Counted from the first letter of the stretch, positions 1 through 5,687 are shown. The stretch: 5,781 bases of DNA from Candidatus Omnitrophota bacterium (GCA_003645805.1 QNCL01000046.1:1-5781), one strand, 5' to 3'. Made by a program: numbers and translations. The notes: generated from the letters alone by a model not told the origin.

Positions 1-120
1 AAAACAGCGATGAATCTGCTGGGGAGATTAAACGCCGAACTTCGTCTCCCCCTTTGTGCGATGGAGGAAAGGAATAGAGAGAGGTTAAGGGATGTTTTGA
101 AGGACTATGGTTTGTTATAA
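1..120 (+). CDS. dapA: 4-hydroxy-tetrahydrodipicolinate synthase (DapA), C-terminal 39 residues only
   Basis: The window opens inside a reading frame (frame 1) that ends at TAA 118-120. The 39 visible residues begin KTAMNLLGRL, contain LRLPLCAMEE and end LKDYGLL. This matches the C-terminal helices of DapA, whose usual pattern is VK-A-x-LLG, then LRLPL, then a charged helix ending in GLL. DapA is a cytoplasmic enzyme that condenses pyruvate with aspartate semialdehyde, the first committed step to diaminopimelate and lysine. The Schiff-base lysine and catalytic tyrosine lie upstream of the window, so activity cannot be judged. Another member of the N-acetylneuraminate lyase / DHDPS superfamily is possible, but the LRLPL-to-GLL ending is most typical of DapA. 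uppS follows after 37 bp with no terminator between, so they are probably in one operon. Confidence 0.85.
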   Translation, partial: KTAMNLLGRLNAELRLPLCAMEERNRERLRDVLKDYGLL

Positions 121-157
121 GCAAAGGTTAGAGGTTTTTTAAAGCAGGAAGGAAAGA

Positions 158-883
158 ATGTTAAAGAGTTCACAGAATCCTCGCCATATTGCAATTATAA
201 TGGATGGGAACGGGAGATGGGCAAGGAAAAGAGGTTTACCCAGAACTGAAGGGCATAAGGAAGGGATCAAGACAGTGGAGAGGATAATAGAAGCAGGGAT
301 AGAGCAAGGGATAGAGATTCTTACTCTATATGCATTCTCTTTGGAAAACTGGAAAAGGCCTTCTACAGAAGTCAGGGCGCTGATGCAGTTGTTGAGGGAG
401 TTTTTGATAGAGAAGAGAGAATTTCTCAAGAAAGAGAGGGTTAAACTTATTAGTATCGGAGAAAGAAAGAGACTTCCTATGAGTTTGCAGAGAGAGTTAG
501 AGAAGACAGAGGAGTTGACCAAGGATAATAAAGGGCTAATATTAAATATAGCCCTAAGTTATGGTTCACGGCGCGAGATTGTTAATGCAGTAAAAAAGAT
601 TGCTCAGGAGGTTAAAGAAGGCAGATTAAATATAGAGCGGATTAGCGAAAGGACATTTTCTCATTATTTGTATACAAAAACCCTTCCTGACCCGGATTTG
701 TTAATTCGCACCAGTGGAGAATTGCGAATCAGTAATTTTCTTCTCTATCAGATTTCTTATACCGAACTCTATTTTACTCCCAAACTTTGGCCCGATTTTC
801 AAAAAGAAGACCTCTTAGAAGCAATCGCTAATTTTAAAAAGAGAAAGAGGAGATTTGGAGGGTTGAGTGAAGAGGATAGTTAG
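158..883 (+). CDS. uppS: Isoprenyl transferase / undecaprenyl diphosphate synthase (UppS)
   Basis: A cytoplasmic, membrane-associated cis-prenyltransferase. It adds IPP units to farnesyl diphosphate to make C55 undecaprenyl diphosphate, the lipid carrier for cell-wall precursors. The 241 residues match the family's usual length. Visible motifs are HIAIIMDGNGRWA (10-22, with Mg-binding D16, N18 and W21), R29 and H33 in RTEGHKEG, LTLYAFSLENWKRP (55-68), RTSGELRISNFLLYQ (184-198), YTELYF (201-206, with E203) and the terminal RRFGG (231-235). Spacing matches the E. coli enzyme at a constant offset of 10 residues (D26, H43, N74, R194, R200, E213). The ATG start is supported by AGGAAGG at 146-152, 5 nt upstream. 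The stop lies inside cdsA (17-nt overlap). Chain length could differ from C55, but the genome context favours undecaprenyl diphosphate. Confidence 0.97.
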   Translation: MLKSSQNPRHIAIIMDGNGRWARKRGLPRTEGHKEGIKTVERIIEAGIEQGIEILTLYAFSLENWKRPSTEVRALMQLLREFLIEKREFLKKERVKLISIGERKRLPMSLQRELEKTEELTKDNKGLILNIALSYGSRREIVNAVKKIAQEVKEGRLNIERISERTFSHYLYTKTLPDPDLLIRTSGELRISNFLLYQISYTELYFTPKLWPDFQKEDLLEAIANFKKRKRRFGGLSEEDS

Positions 884-1655
884 CTCCGCTCTACTTGCTT
901 TTTTTACCTGGATAATTCTCTTCTTCCTGCCTTCTTATTTCTTTGTCCTCTGGGTAATTTTATTTGTAGTTATTGGATGTGCAGAGTTTGCAAATCTGAT
1001 CTCTCGCAAAGGCATCTTTGTACATAAATATATCGCTATTCTTACCGCTACCGCTCTTTGTCTCCCTTTCTTTTTTACTCAGCAACTGTTTATCTTATAT
1101 ATATCATTACTAAGTTTATTTCTCATTCAGTTTACCTGTAGAGATAGACAGATAGCCATCTTTAGCATTGCTGCCACTTTCTTAGGAATAATCTATGTTG
1201 GCTGGTTAGGAAGTTTTTGGTCAAAACTAATTTTCCTGGAAAAAGGGAAATATTGGGTTCTTTTTCTTTTGTTAGTGTGCAAAGGAGGGGATGGAGGGGC
1301 ATATCTGTTAGGAAAGAGATTTGGCAAGCATAGATTAATCCCGCGTATCAGCCCTTATAAATCAAGGGAAGGAGCGGTAGCGGGCCTGTTGTGCAGTATT
1401 CTTATTGCCCTCTTATCCAATCTTTTCTTTCTAAAACTCTCTTATCTGCATAGTTTATTATTAGGAGGTATCTGTGGGGTTTTGGGACAGATAGGAGATC
1501 TGGCAGAATCCTTGCTTAAACGGGATGCAGAGGTGAAGGACTCAGGAAGGGTATTTTCTGGATTGGGAGGTTCGTTAGACTTGATAGATAGCCTTCTCTT
1601 TACTGCTCCGGTAGTGTATTTTTATCTGATAAAGATTGTAGGCATAGGGATATAG
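867..1655 (+). CDS. cdsA: Phosphatidate cytidylyltransferase (CDP-diacylglycerol synthase, CdsA)
   Basis: An inner-membrane enzyme that makes CDP-diacylglycerol from CTP and phosphatidate, the branch point for phospholipids. The 262 residues are highly hydrophobic, with about eight likely membrane segments (roughly 7-25, 25-43, 54-70, 73-90, 97-115, 168-190, 192-208, 243-260). Conserved regions are GGDGGAYLLGKRFGKH (140-155), ISPYKSREG (161-169) and the family signature starting SLLKRDAEVKD (215-225) and ending GGSLDLID (234-241). K218, R219, K224, D225, D238 and D241 are kept. The signature is a variant: the usual PGHGG is SGLGG (231-235), and the usual D-R is D-L (238-239). The start is GTG 867, supported by GGAGGG at 857-862. 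It overlaps uppS by 17 nt, and its stop touches the dxr ATG, so coupled translation is likely. Confidence 0.93.
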   Translation: MKRIVSSALLAFFTWIILFFLPSYFFVLWVILFVVIGCAEFANLISRKGIFVHKYIAILTATALCLPFFFTQQLFILYISLLSLFLIQFTCRDRQIAIFSIAATFLGIIYVGWLGSFWSKLIFLEKGKYWVLFLLLVCKGGDGGAYLLGKRFGKHRLIPRISPYKSREGAVAGLLCSILIALLSNLFFLKLSYLHSLLLGGICGVLGQIGDLAESLLKRDAEVKDSGRVFSGLGGSLDLIDSLLFTAPVVYFYLIKIVGIGI

Positions 1656-2834
1656 ATGAGCAAGAATATAGTAGTTCTTGGTTCTACAGGTTCAGTAGGA
1701 AGGAAGGTTTTAGAGGTAGTTAGGGAGTTTCCAGAAGAGTTCAGGATAATCGGTCTCGCCTGCGGTTCCAATATCAGGTTATTGAGAAAACAGATTGAAG
1801 AGTTTCGTCCTTATCTGGTAGCAGTTAGCGATAGAGAAAAGGGTGAAGAGTTGCTTAAAGAGGTGGATGAATGTGGAGTAAAAACAGGGGAGGATGCTCT
1901 GATAGAGTTAGCCACCTTAGAGAAGGCAGATATTGTAGTTTTTTCAATGGCGGGGATTAAAGGTCTAATTCCCCTTATTGAAGCAATAAAGCAGAGAAAG
2001 CAGATTGTTCTGGCGAATAAAGAACTTCTGGTAGTGGGAGGAGAGATAGTTATCTGTTGGGCAAAAGAGAAGGGAGTTAGAATCCTTCCTATTGATAGTG
2101 AACAAAGTGCTATCTTTCAGTGTCTGGAGATGAGAAGGCAGAGAGAGATAAGAAGGGTCTTTCTTACCGCTTCCGGAGGGCCTCTGAATAGGGTTTCAAA
2201 GAAGGAGATGCCCTTTGCTTCTCCAGAACAGGTGCTTTCTCATCCCAAGTGGGAAATGGGGGAGAAGATTAGTGTAGATTCAGCGACCCTGATGAATAAA
2301 GGATTTGAGATTATAGAATCAAAGTATCTATTTGACATTCCTTTCCATAAGATTCAGGTACTTATCCACCCCGAGGTAGTGGTTCATTCAATGGTAGAGT
2401 TTAGTGATGGTGCGGTGATTGCCCAATTAGGAGTTCCGGATATGAGACTTCCTATTCAATACGCCCTTGCCTATCCTCACTCTTTGCCTTTTAACAGATT
2501 TCTTGATATCTCCCATCTTTCCTCCCTTACTTTTACCCTCCCTGATAGAGATAGATTTCCTGCTTTAGGTTTGGTAGAGGAAGCAGAGAGGAAAGGAGGG
2601 ACTGCTTTAACCGCCCTCAATGCCGCTGATGAGGAGGCGATAGAGGCTTTTCTTAAGGGCAGAATAAGGTTTACGGATATCTGCCGCGTGGTAGAACAGG
2701 TTATTACTGCTCACCATCCTTTAGATGCCCGAAAAATAGAGTTTGTCTTTCAGGCAGATAAGTGGGCGAGAGAGGAGGCAAGAAGACGGTTGAATTCTAT
2801 GGCTGAGGAGGCGGGTGAGCAGAGAAAAGTTTGA
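1656..2834 (+). CDS. dxr: 1-deoxy-D-xylulose 5-phosphate reductoisomerase (Dxr)
   Basis: A cytoplasmic enzyme that converts DXP to 2-C-methyl-D-erythritol 4-phosphate using NADPH and a divalent metal. It is the committed step of the MEP isoprenoid pathway and the target of fosmidomycin. The 392 residues are full length. Motifs are the Rossmann GSTGSVG (9-15), ANKELL (120-125), metal-binding D147 and E149 in PIDSEQSAIFQ (145-155), TASGGP (171-176), the flap HPKWEMG (196-202), VDSATLMNKGFE (207-218, metal ligand E218) and HSMVEF (244-249), followed by AQLGVPDMRLPI. Residue 150 is Gln where most family members have His (E. coli H153). The equivalents of E. coli H209 (H196) and H257 (H244) are present. 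ATG immediately follows the cdsA stop, with AGGG at 1646-1649 as a weak ribosome binding site. It supplies IPP, the UppS substrate. Confidence 0.97.
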   Translation: MSKNIVVLGSTGSVGRKVLEVVREFPEEFRIIGLACGSNIRLLRKQIEEFRPYLVAVSDREKGEELLKEVDECGVKTGEDALIELATLEKADIVVFSMAGIKGLIPLIEAIKQRKQIVLANKELLVVGGEIVICWAKEKGVRILPIDSEQSAIFQCLEMRRQREIRRVFLTASGGPLNRVSKKEMPFASPEQVLSHPKWEMGEKISVDSATLMNKGFEIIESKYLFDIPFHKIQVLIHPEVVVHSMVEFSDGAVIAQLGVPDMRLPIQYALAYPHSLPFNRFLDISHLSSLTFTLPDRDRFPALGLVEEAERKGGTALTALNAADEEAIEAFLKGRIRFTDICRVVEQVITAHHPLDARKIEFVFQADKWAREEARRRLNSMAEEAGEQRKV

Positions 2835-2902
2835 GGGAGAGATTATCAAAGAAGATAAAGATTCTTTCAAACTTTATTGAAATAGAGTTAAGGAGGTAGA
2901 AA
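2835..2902. other. dxr-ribH intergenic gap, no riboswitch recognised
   Basis: This 68-bp A+T-rich gap holds an AT-rich inverted repeat (TTTCAA 2865-2870 / TTGAAA 2877-2882, 6-nt loop) and a near-consensus ribosome binding site, AAGGAGG at 2890-2896, 6 nt before the ribH ATG. I see neither the conserved GC-rich blocks of an FMN riboswitch nor a convincing -35/-10 pair, and the gap is too short for a full FMN element. The inverted repeat has one G-C pair per arm and no following T tract, so it is not a credible terminator. The rib genes may simply be read through from dxr. Confidence 0.5.
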
Positions 2903-3370
2903 ATGAGAACATATCAAGGAGAACTAAGTGGAGAGGGAAGAAGGTTTGCCATTGTGGTCTCCCGGTTTAATGAGTTTATCAGCAAGAGATTACTGGAGGG
3001 AGCGGTAGATATGCTTACTCGCCATAAGGTAGAGGAGGAGAAAATAGGCATATTTTGGGTTCCAGGCGCTTTAGAACTCCTCTATGTTGCTAATAGGTTA
3101 GCCAGTAAGGCAGAGGAATGGGATGTGGTAATCTGCTTGGGAGCGCTTCTGAAGGGAGAGACCTCTCACTTTGAGTTTTTAAGCGCTCAGGTGATAAAAG
3201 GGATAGCCCAGATTTCTCTGAATAGCAGTCTGCCAGTAATCTCCGGGGTAATTACTGCTGATTCCTTAGAACAAGCAATCCAGCGAGCAGGAGCAAAGGA
3301 GGGAAATAAGGGAGCAAGCGCTGCTCTCGTGGCTTTAGAGATGGCCAACCTAAGCAAGCAGATTATGTAA
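2903..3370 (+). CDS. ribH: 6,7-dimethyl-8-ribityllumazine synthase (RibH)
   Basis: Condenses 5-amino-6-ribitylaminouracil with 3,4-dihydroxy-2-butanone 4-phosphate to give lumazine, the next-to-last riboflavin step. The family forms cytoplasmic pentamers or 60-mer capsids. The 155 residues are the normal length. Visible are FAIVVSRFNEFI (15-26, with substrate-stacking F22 and N23), WVPGALE (52-58), the phosphate and catalytic loop KGETSHFEF (84-92, catalytic H89), PVISGVITAD (111-120) and QRAGAKEGNKG (127-137, phosphate-binding R128). The last stretch, ALEMANL, is also typical. Lys84 stands where Arg is common in the I-R-G motif, a conservative change. ATG 2903 is fixed by AAGGAGG 6 nt upstream. 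ribH stands apart from dxr (68 bp) and nusB (about 50 bp), and heads a cluster of rib genes interrupted by nusB. Confidence 0.96.
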   Translation: MRTYQGELSGEGRRFAIVVSRFNEFISKRLLEGAVDMLTRHKVEEEKIGIFWVPGALELLYVANRLASKAEEWDVVICLGALLKGETSHFEFLSAQVIKGIAQISLNSSLPVISGVITADSLEQAIQRAGAKEGNKGASAALVALEMANLSKQIM

Positions 3371-3402
3371 AGATTGATTATAGATGAGAAGTTTGAGGTT
3401 AT

Positions 3403-3407
3403 AGGGG
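3403..3407 (+). promoter_or_regulatory. Weak ribosome binding site bearing on the nusB start
   Basis: AGGGG lies 10 nt before an in-frame TTG (3418) and 16 nt before ATG 3424. The spacing favours TTG, which would add only two residues (M-R). Similarity to family N-termini (M-R-K/R-R-x-x-A-R-E) favours ATG 3424. The sequence alone does not settle the choice. Confidence 0.35.
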
Positions 3408-3423
3408 TATTTGTTCATTGAGA

Positions 3424-3882
3424 ATGCGTAAACGCACAAGAGCACGAGAAATATCTCTCCAGATCCTCTATTTGATTGATATCAGCGAAGATAGTTATCA
3501 GAACGCCTGGGATAAGTTTTGGGCGGTAGAATTAAAGGAGAGTCCAGAGTTGGAGGAAACAGAGATAAAAGAGTTTTGCTGGCGGTTAGTAAAGGGAACG
3601 ATGGAGAAGATCAAGGAGATTGATGAGATAATCAGCAAATATACAGAGAACTGGAGACTCCCACGCATAGGGACGGTGGAGAGAAATGTATTAAGGCTTG
3701 CTACTTATGAACTAATTTTTTGTCCAGAGATTCCTCCTATTGTTTCCATAGATGAAGCAGTGGAGTTAGCAAAGAGGTACAGTGGTCTGGAAGCAGGGAA
3801 GTTTGTAAATGGGATATTGGATAGGATTAGGAAAGGAGAGACAGAGGGGAGAAAGAAGGTTGAAGGAAAGAATGAGAGATGA
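3424..3882 (+). CDS. nusB: Transcription antitermination protein NusB
   Basis: A small all-helical RNA-binding protein. With NusE (ribosomal protein S10) it binds boxA RNA and promotes antitermination of rRNA operons. From ATG 3424 it has 152 residues, slightly longer than many NusB proteins. Family landmarks are the basic N-terminus RKRTRAREISLQILYLID (2-19), YTENWRLPRIGTVERNVLR (73-91), LATYEL (92-97), IPPIVSIDEAVELAKRYSG (103-121) and KFVNGILDRI (126-135). The usual INEAVELAK appears as IDEAVELAK. The last 15 or so residues are a charged tail beyond the conserved fold, overlapping the ribD start. An in-frame TTG at 3418 is the alternative start. It overlaps ribD by 11 nt. nusB next to ribH is a common bacterial arrangement; here ribD follows it. 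Confidence 0.94.
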   Translation: MRKRTRAREISLQILYLIDISEDSYQNAWDKFWAVELKESPELEETEIKEFCWRLVKGTMEKIKEIDEIISKYTENWRLPRIGTVERNVLRLATYELIFCPEIPPIVSIDEAVELAKRYSGLEAGKFVNGILDRIRKGETEGRKKVEGKNER

Positions 3883-4933
3883 GGAATATATGCGTCTGGT
3901 TCTGAAATTAGCCCAGAGAGGAAAAGGAAAAACCAGCCCTAACCCTCTTGTGGGTGCACTGGTGGTAAGGAAAGGAGAGATTGTAGGCAAAGGTTATCAT
4001 CAGAGAGCCGGAGGAAAGCACGCTGAGATTATTGCTTTAGATAGAGCGAAGGAGAAGGCAAAAGGAGCAACCCTGTATGTGAATTTAGAGCCTTGTGCAA
4101 GTTATGGCAGAACCCCTCCTTGCGTAGATAGGATTATTAAGCAAGGGATAAGAAGGGTGGTAATCGGGATGATCGATCCTAATCCACTCAATAGAGGAAA
4201 AGGGATAAGGAGATTAAGGGCGAATAATATAGCGGTAAAAGTAGGAGTTTTGCAAGAGGAGGCAGAGAGGATCAACAGGTTTTGGTCAAGTTTCATTACT
4301 CAGGGCAAGCCCTATGTAATTCTGAAGATTGCCCAATCCCTGGATGGACAAATAAGCACTTGCACAGGAGATTCTAAATGGATAACCTCCTCGGGCGCAA
4401 GGCGCTATGTCCATAGGCTACGCACAGAGGTAGATGCGGTTCTGGTAGGAATAAATACTGTCTTAAAAGACAACCCTCTTCTGAGCGCTCGTTTAGGAGA
4501 GAAGAAACTCTATCGCCACCAGCCGATAAAGGTGGTCTTAGATAGCCACTTACGGATTCCCTTAAACGCTAAACTCTTCTCCTCTCCCGGCGCTCTGCTT
4601 ATTGCCACTACTTCCTCTGCACCAGTAAAGAGGATAAAAGAACTGGAGAGGAGGGGAGCGAGGGTATTAATGGTTAGGAAAGAAAAGAAAAAGGTAAGTA
4701 TGAGAGATCTGATGCAGATACTGGCAAAGGAAGGGATAGTAAGTATTCTAATCGAGGGAGGAAGGGAAGTGTTTATTTCGGCTATAGAGAGTAGAATAGT
4801 AGATGAGGTGCAGGTATTTATTGCTCCGAAGATAATCGGAAGGGTAAGCAAGGTTTCTCAAGCCTTTCCTATAAGCAACATCAGGACGGAGAGGATAGGC
4901 AAGGATTTGCTTATCCGAGGGGAGTGCAGGTAG
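3872..4933 (+). CDS. ribD: Bifunctional riboflavin deaminase/reductase (RibD)
   Basis: Catalyses two steps after GTP ring opening: deamination of the pyrimidinone, then NADPH reduction of the ribosyl chain to ribityl. The 353 residues carry both domains. The deaminase (1-145) shows TSPNPLVGA (21-29), H43, zinc motif HAE (50-52) and LEPCASYGRTPPC (72-84) with zinc ligands H50, C75 and C84, plus proton shuttle E52. The usual His two residues after the first Cys is Ser77. The reductase (about 147-353) shows KPYVILKIAQSLDG (146-159), GDSKWITS (166-173), AVLVGINTVLKDNP (189-202), ILIEGG (292-297) and IAPKIIG (317-323). An upstream in-frame ATG (3809) would add 21 residues unlike the family, so ATG 3872 is chosen; MRDEEYMRLVLKLA matches RibD N-termini. 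It overlaps nusB by 11 nt, and ribE starts 2 nt after its stop. Confidence 0.96.
   Translation: MRDEEYMRLVLKLAQRGKGKTSPNPLVGALVVRKGEIVGKGYHQRAGGKHAEIIALDRAKEKAKGATLYVNLEPCASYGRTPPCVDRIIKQGIRRVVIGMIDPNPLNRGKGIRRLRANNIAVKVGVLQEEAERINRFWSSFITQGKPYVILKIAQSLDGQISTCTGDSKWITSSGARRYVHRLRTEVDAVLVGINTVLKDNPLLSARLGEKKLYRHQPIKVVLDSHLRIPLNAKLFSSPGALLIATTSSAPVKRIKELERRGARVLMVRKEKKKVSMRDLMQILAKEGIVSILIEGGREVFISAIESRIVDEVQVFIAPKIIGRVSKVSQAFPISNIRTERIGKDLLIRGECR
4917..4924 (+). promoter_or_regulatory. Ribosome binding site for ribE inside ribD
   Basis: GAGGGGAG lies near the end of ribD, 11 nt before ATG 4936. An in-frame GTG at 4924 overlaps the last base of this site and so cannot use it. This supports ATG 4936, which also gives the near-universal MFTGI N-terminus. 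Confidence 0.55.
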
Positions 4934-4935
4934 AG

Positions 4936-5568
4936 ATGTTTACCGGGATAATTCAGCAATTAGGAGAGGTAAATAGAATAGAAGGGTTTTCTAACTGCAG
5001 GAGGGTATTTATCAAACCAGATGCTTTTTGGACAGAGGTAAAGGTAGGAGAGAGTATAGCAATAAACGGAGTTTGTTTGACCATAGTAAAGATATCCCCT
5101 CCTCTATTTGCTGTAGAGATAGTTCCCGCTACTCTTTCACAAACTACATTAGCCGGATTGAGAGCAGGGGAGAGGGTGAATTTGGAGCGCGCTCTTACTC
5201 CCACCTCTTCTTTAAGTGGACATTTTGTAAGTGGACATATTGATGGAGTAGGAGTAATCAAGAGAAAAGGAAAGGATTTTTTTTCCATCAGACTTCCCTC
5301 TTCTCTGCTTGGTTATCTCATTCCCAAGGGTTGTATTGCTATTGAGGGGGTGAGTTTAACCATTGCGGAGATAAAAGGGGAGGAATTTATTGTTCATCTT
5401 ATTCCTTATACCTTAGAGCATACCAATCTTCGATATAAAAAAGAAGGAGATAGGGTAAATGTAGAGATAGACTTTATGCTTAAGGCTGTTTATCAATATC
5501 TGAGAGGTCTTGAAGAGGGAAGGAAGGGGTTGAGAGAGGAGGTTTTATGGAAAGCGGGATTTGTTTAG
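4936..5568 (+). CDS. ribE: Riboflavin synthase, alpha chain (RibE)
   Basis: Cytoplasmic trimer that transfers a four-carbon unit between two lumazine molecules, giving riboflavin and recycling the pyrimidine to RibH. The 210 residues are close to the usual length (about 210-215) and form two homologous lumazine-binding barrels. The N-barrel (1-96) has MFTGII at the start, GESIAINGVCLTI (38-50, with C47) and FAVEIVPATLSQT (58-70). The C-barrel (97-190) has SGHFVSGHIDG (94-104, with H101), CIAIEGVSLTI (133-143), HLIPYTLEHTNL (154-165) and VEIDFMLK (176-183, with D179). The paired sequences at 38-50 and 133-143 show the internal duplication. ATG 4936 lies 2 nt after the ribD stop. It is the last gene of the cluster and is followed by a 119-bp gap. 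A short Arg- and Glu-rich tail (190-210) is not conserved in the family. Confidence 0.96.
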   Translation: MFTGIIQQLGEVNRIEGFSNCRRVFIKPDAFWTEVKVGESIAINGVCLTIVKISPPLFAVEIVPATLSQTTLAGLRAGERVNLERALTPTSSLSGHFVSGHIDGVGVIKRKGKDFFSIRLPSSLLGYLIPKGCIAIEGVSLTIAEIKGEEFIVHLIPYTLEHTNLRYKKEGDRVNVEIDFMLKAVYQYLRGLEEGRKGLREEVLWKAGFV

Positions 5569-5597
5569 GGAGAAAAAAGAAAAAGCAAAGTTTTTCT

Positions 5598-5620
5598 GGG
5601 TGAAAGACCCTTGTTTATTC
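5598..5620 (+). terminator. Weak terminator-like hairpin after ribE
   Basis: GGGT (5598-5601) and ACCC (5607-5610) can pair across a 5-nt loop, GAAAG, and T-rich TTGTTTATTC follows. The stem is only 4 bp. An alternative pairing of TTTTTC (5591-5596) with GAAAGA (5602-5607) competes with it. The position, 30 bp after the last rib gene, suits a transcription end, but the hairpin is too weak to be sure. Confidence 0.25.
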
Positions 5621-5639
5621 TCTAAAATTATGGCATAAT
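5611..5639 (+). promoter_or_regulatory. Candidate sigma-70-type extended -10 promoter for the prepilin gene
   Basis: A -35-like TTGTTT (5611-5616) is followed after exactly 17 bp by CATAAT (5634-5639). TGG directly precedes this, making an extended -10 (TG-N). A perfect TATAAT at 5640-5645 overlaps just downstream and could serve as an alternative -10, though nothing good sits 17 bp before it. The predicted start would lie about 40 bp before the prepilin ATG. This is a consensus match only. Confidence 0.45.
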
Positions 5640-5643
5640 TATA
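5623..5643. repeat. Imperfect palindrome over the pilin -10 region
   Basis: The core AATTATG-G-CATAATT (5626-5640) is a perfect 7+1+7 inverted repeat. After one mismatch (A5625/A5641) two more pairs extend it to 5623-5643, so 9 of 10 positions pair. AAAATTAT at 5624-5631 recurs at 5653-5660, 29 bp downstream. The palindrome covers the candidate -10, so it could be a repressor site. A+T-rich DNA produces such symmetry by chance fairly often. Confidence 0.4.
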
Positions 5644-5676
5644 ATAGAGAACAAAATTATACTTTTATTGAAAGAT

Positions 5677-5683
5677 AAGGAGG
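5677..5683 (+). promoter_or_regulatory. Strong ribosome binding site of the prepilin gene
   Basis: AAGGAGG is 4 nt before ATG 5688, with GGAG repeated in overlap (AAGGAGGAG). The near-perfect anti-Shine-Dalgarno match is stronger than those of most genes in the operon before it and suggests high translation, as expected of a major pilin or pseudopilin. Confidence 0.7.
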
Positions 5684-5687
5684 AGAA

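Noticed and set aside
139..522. Minus-strand open frame opposite uppS, and similar ones at 3766-3990, 4102-4296, 4510-4851 and 4953-5288
   Set aside because: Each is antisense to a well-identified gene. Their Leu, Ser, Ile and Pro richness is what the complement of purine-rich coding DNA gives, and I recognise no protein motif in them.
867..883. The uppS-cdsA 17-nt overlap as a possible frameshift or sequencing error
   Set aside because: Both proteins are complete with proper ends (RRFGG tail of UppS, basic-hydrophobic start of CdsA), and short overlaps are normal in coupled operons.
3152..3166. Lys84 in RibH where Arg is frequent (I-R-G motif)
   Set aside because: The change is conservative, and Lys versions of this motif are, to my knowledge, common in functional lumazine synthases, so it is not notable.
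3809..3871. A 21-residue N-terminal extension of ribD from ATG 3809
   Set aside because: It lies wholly within nusB, its residues do not resemble any RibD N-terminus, and ATG 3872 gives the family start with a purine-rich AAGGA site just before it.
4924..4935. GTG start for ribE four codons upstream
   Set aside because: It overlaps the ribosome binding site and precedes the near-universal MFTGI start at ATG 4936.
5028..5243. Plus-strand 71-residue frame inside ribE
   Set aside because: It is an out-of-frame shadow of a clearly real riboflavin synthase and has no recognisable motif.
5631..5645. Sigma-54 promoter for the prepilin gene (TGGCAT)
   Set aside because: TGGCA resembles the -24 element, but the required GC of the -12 element is missing at the right spacing (the sequence there is A+T only).
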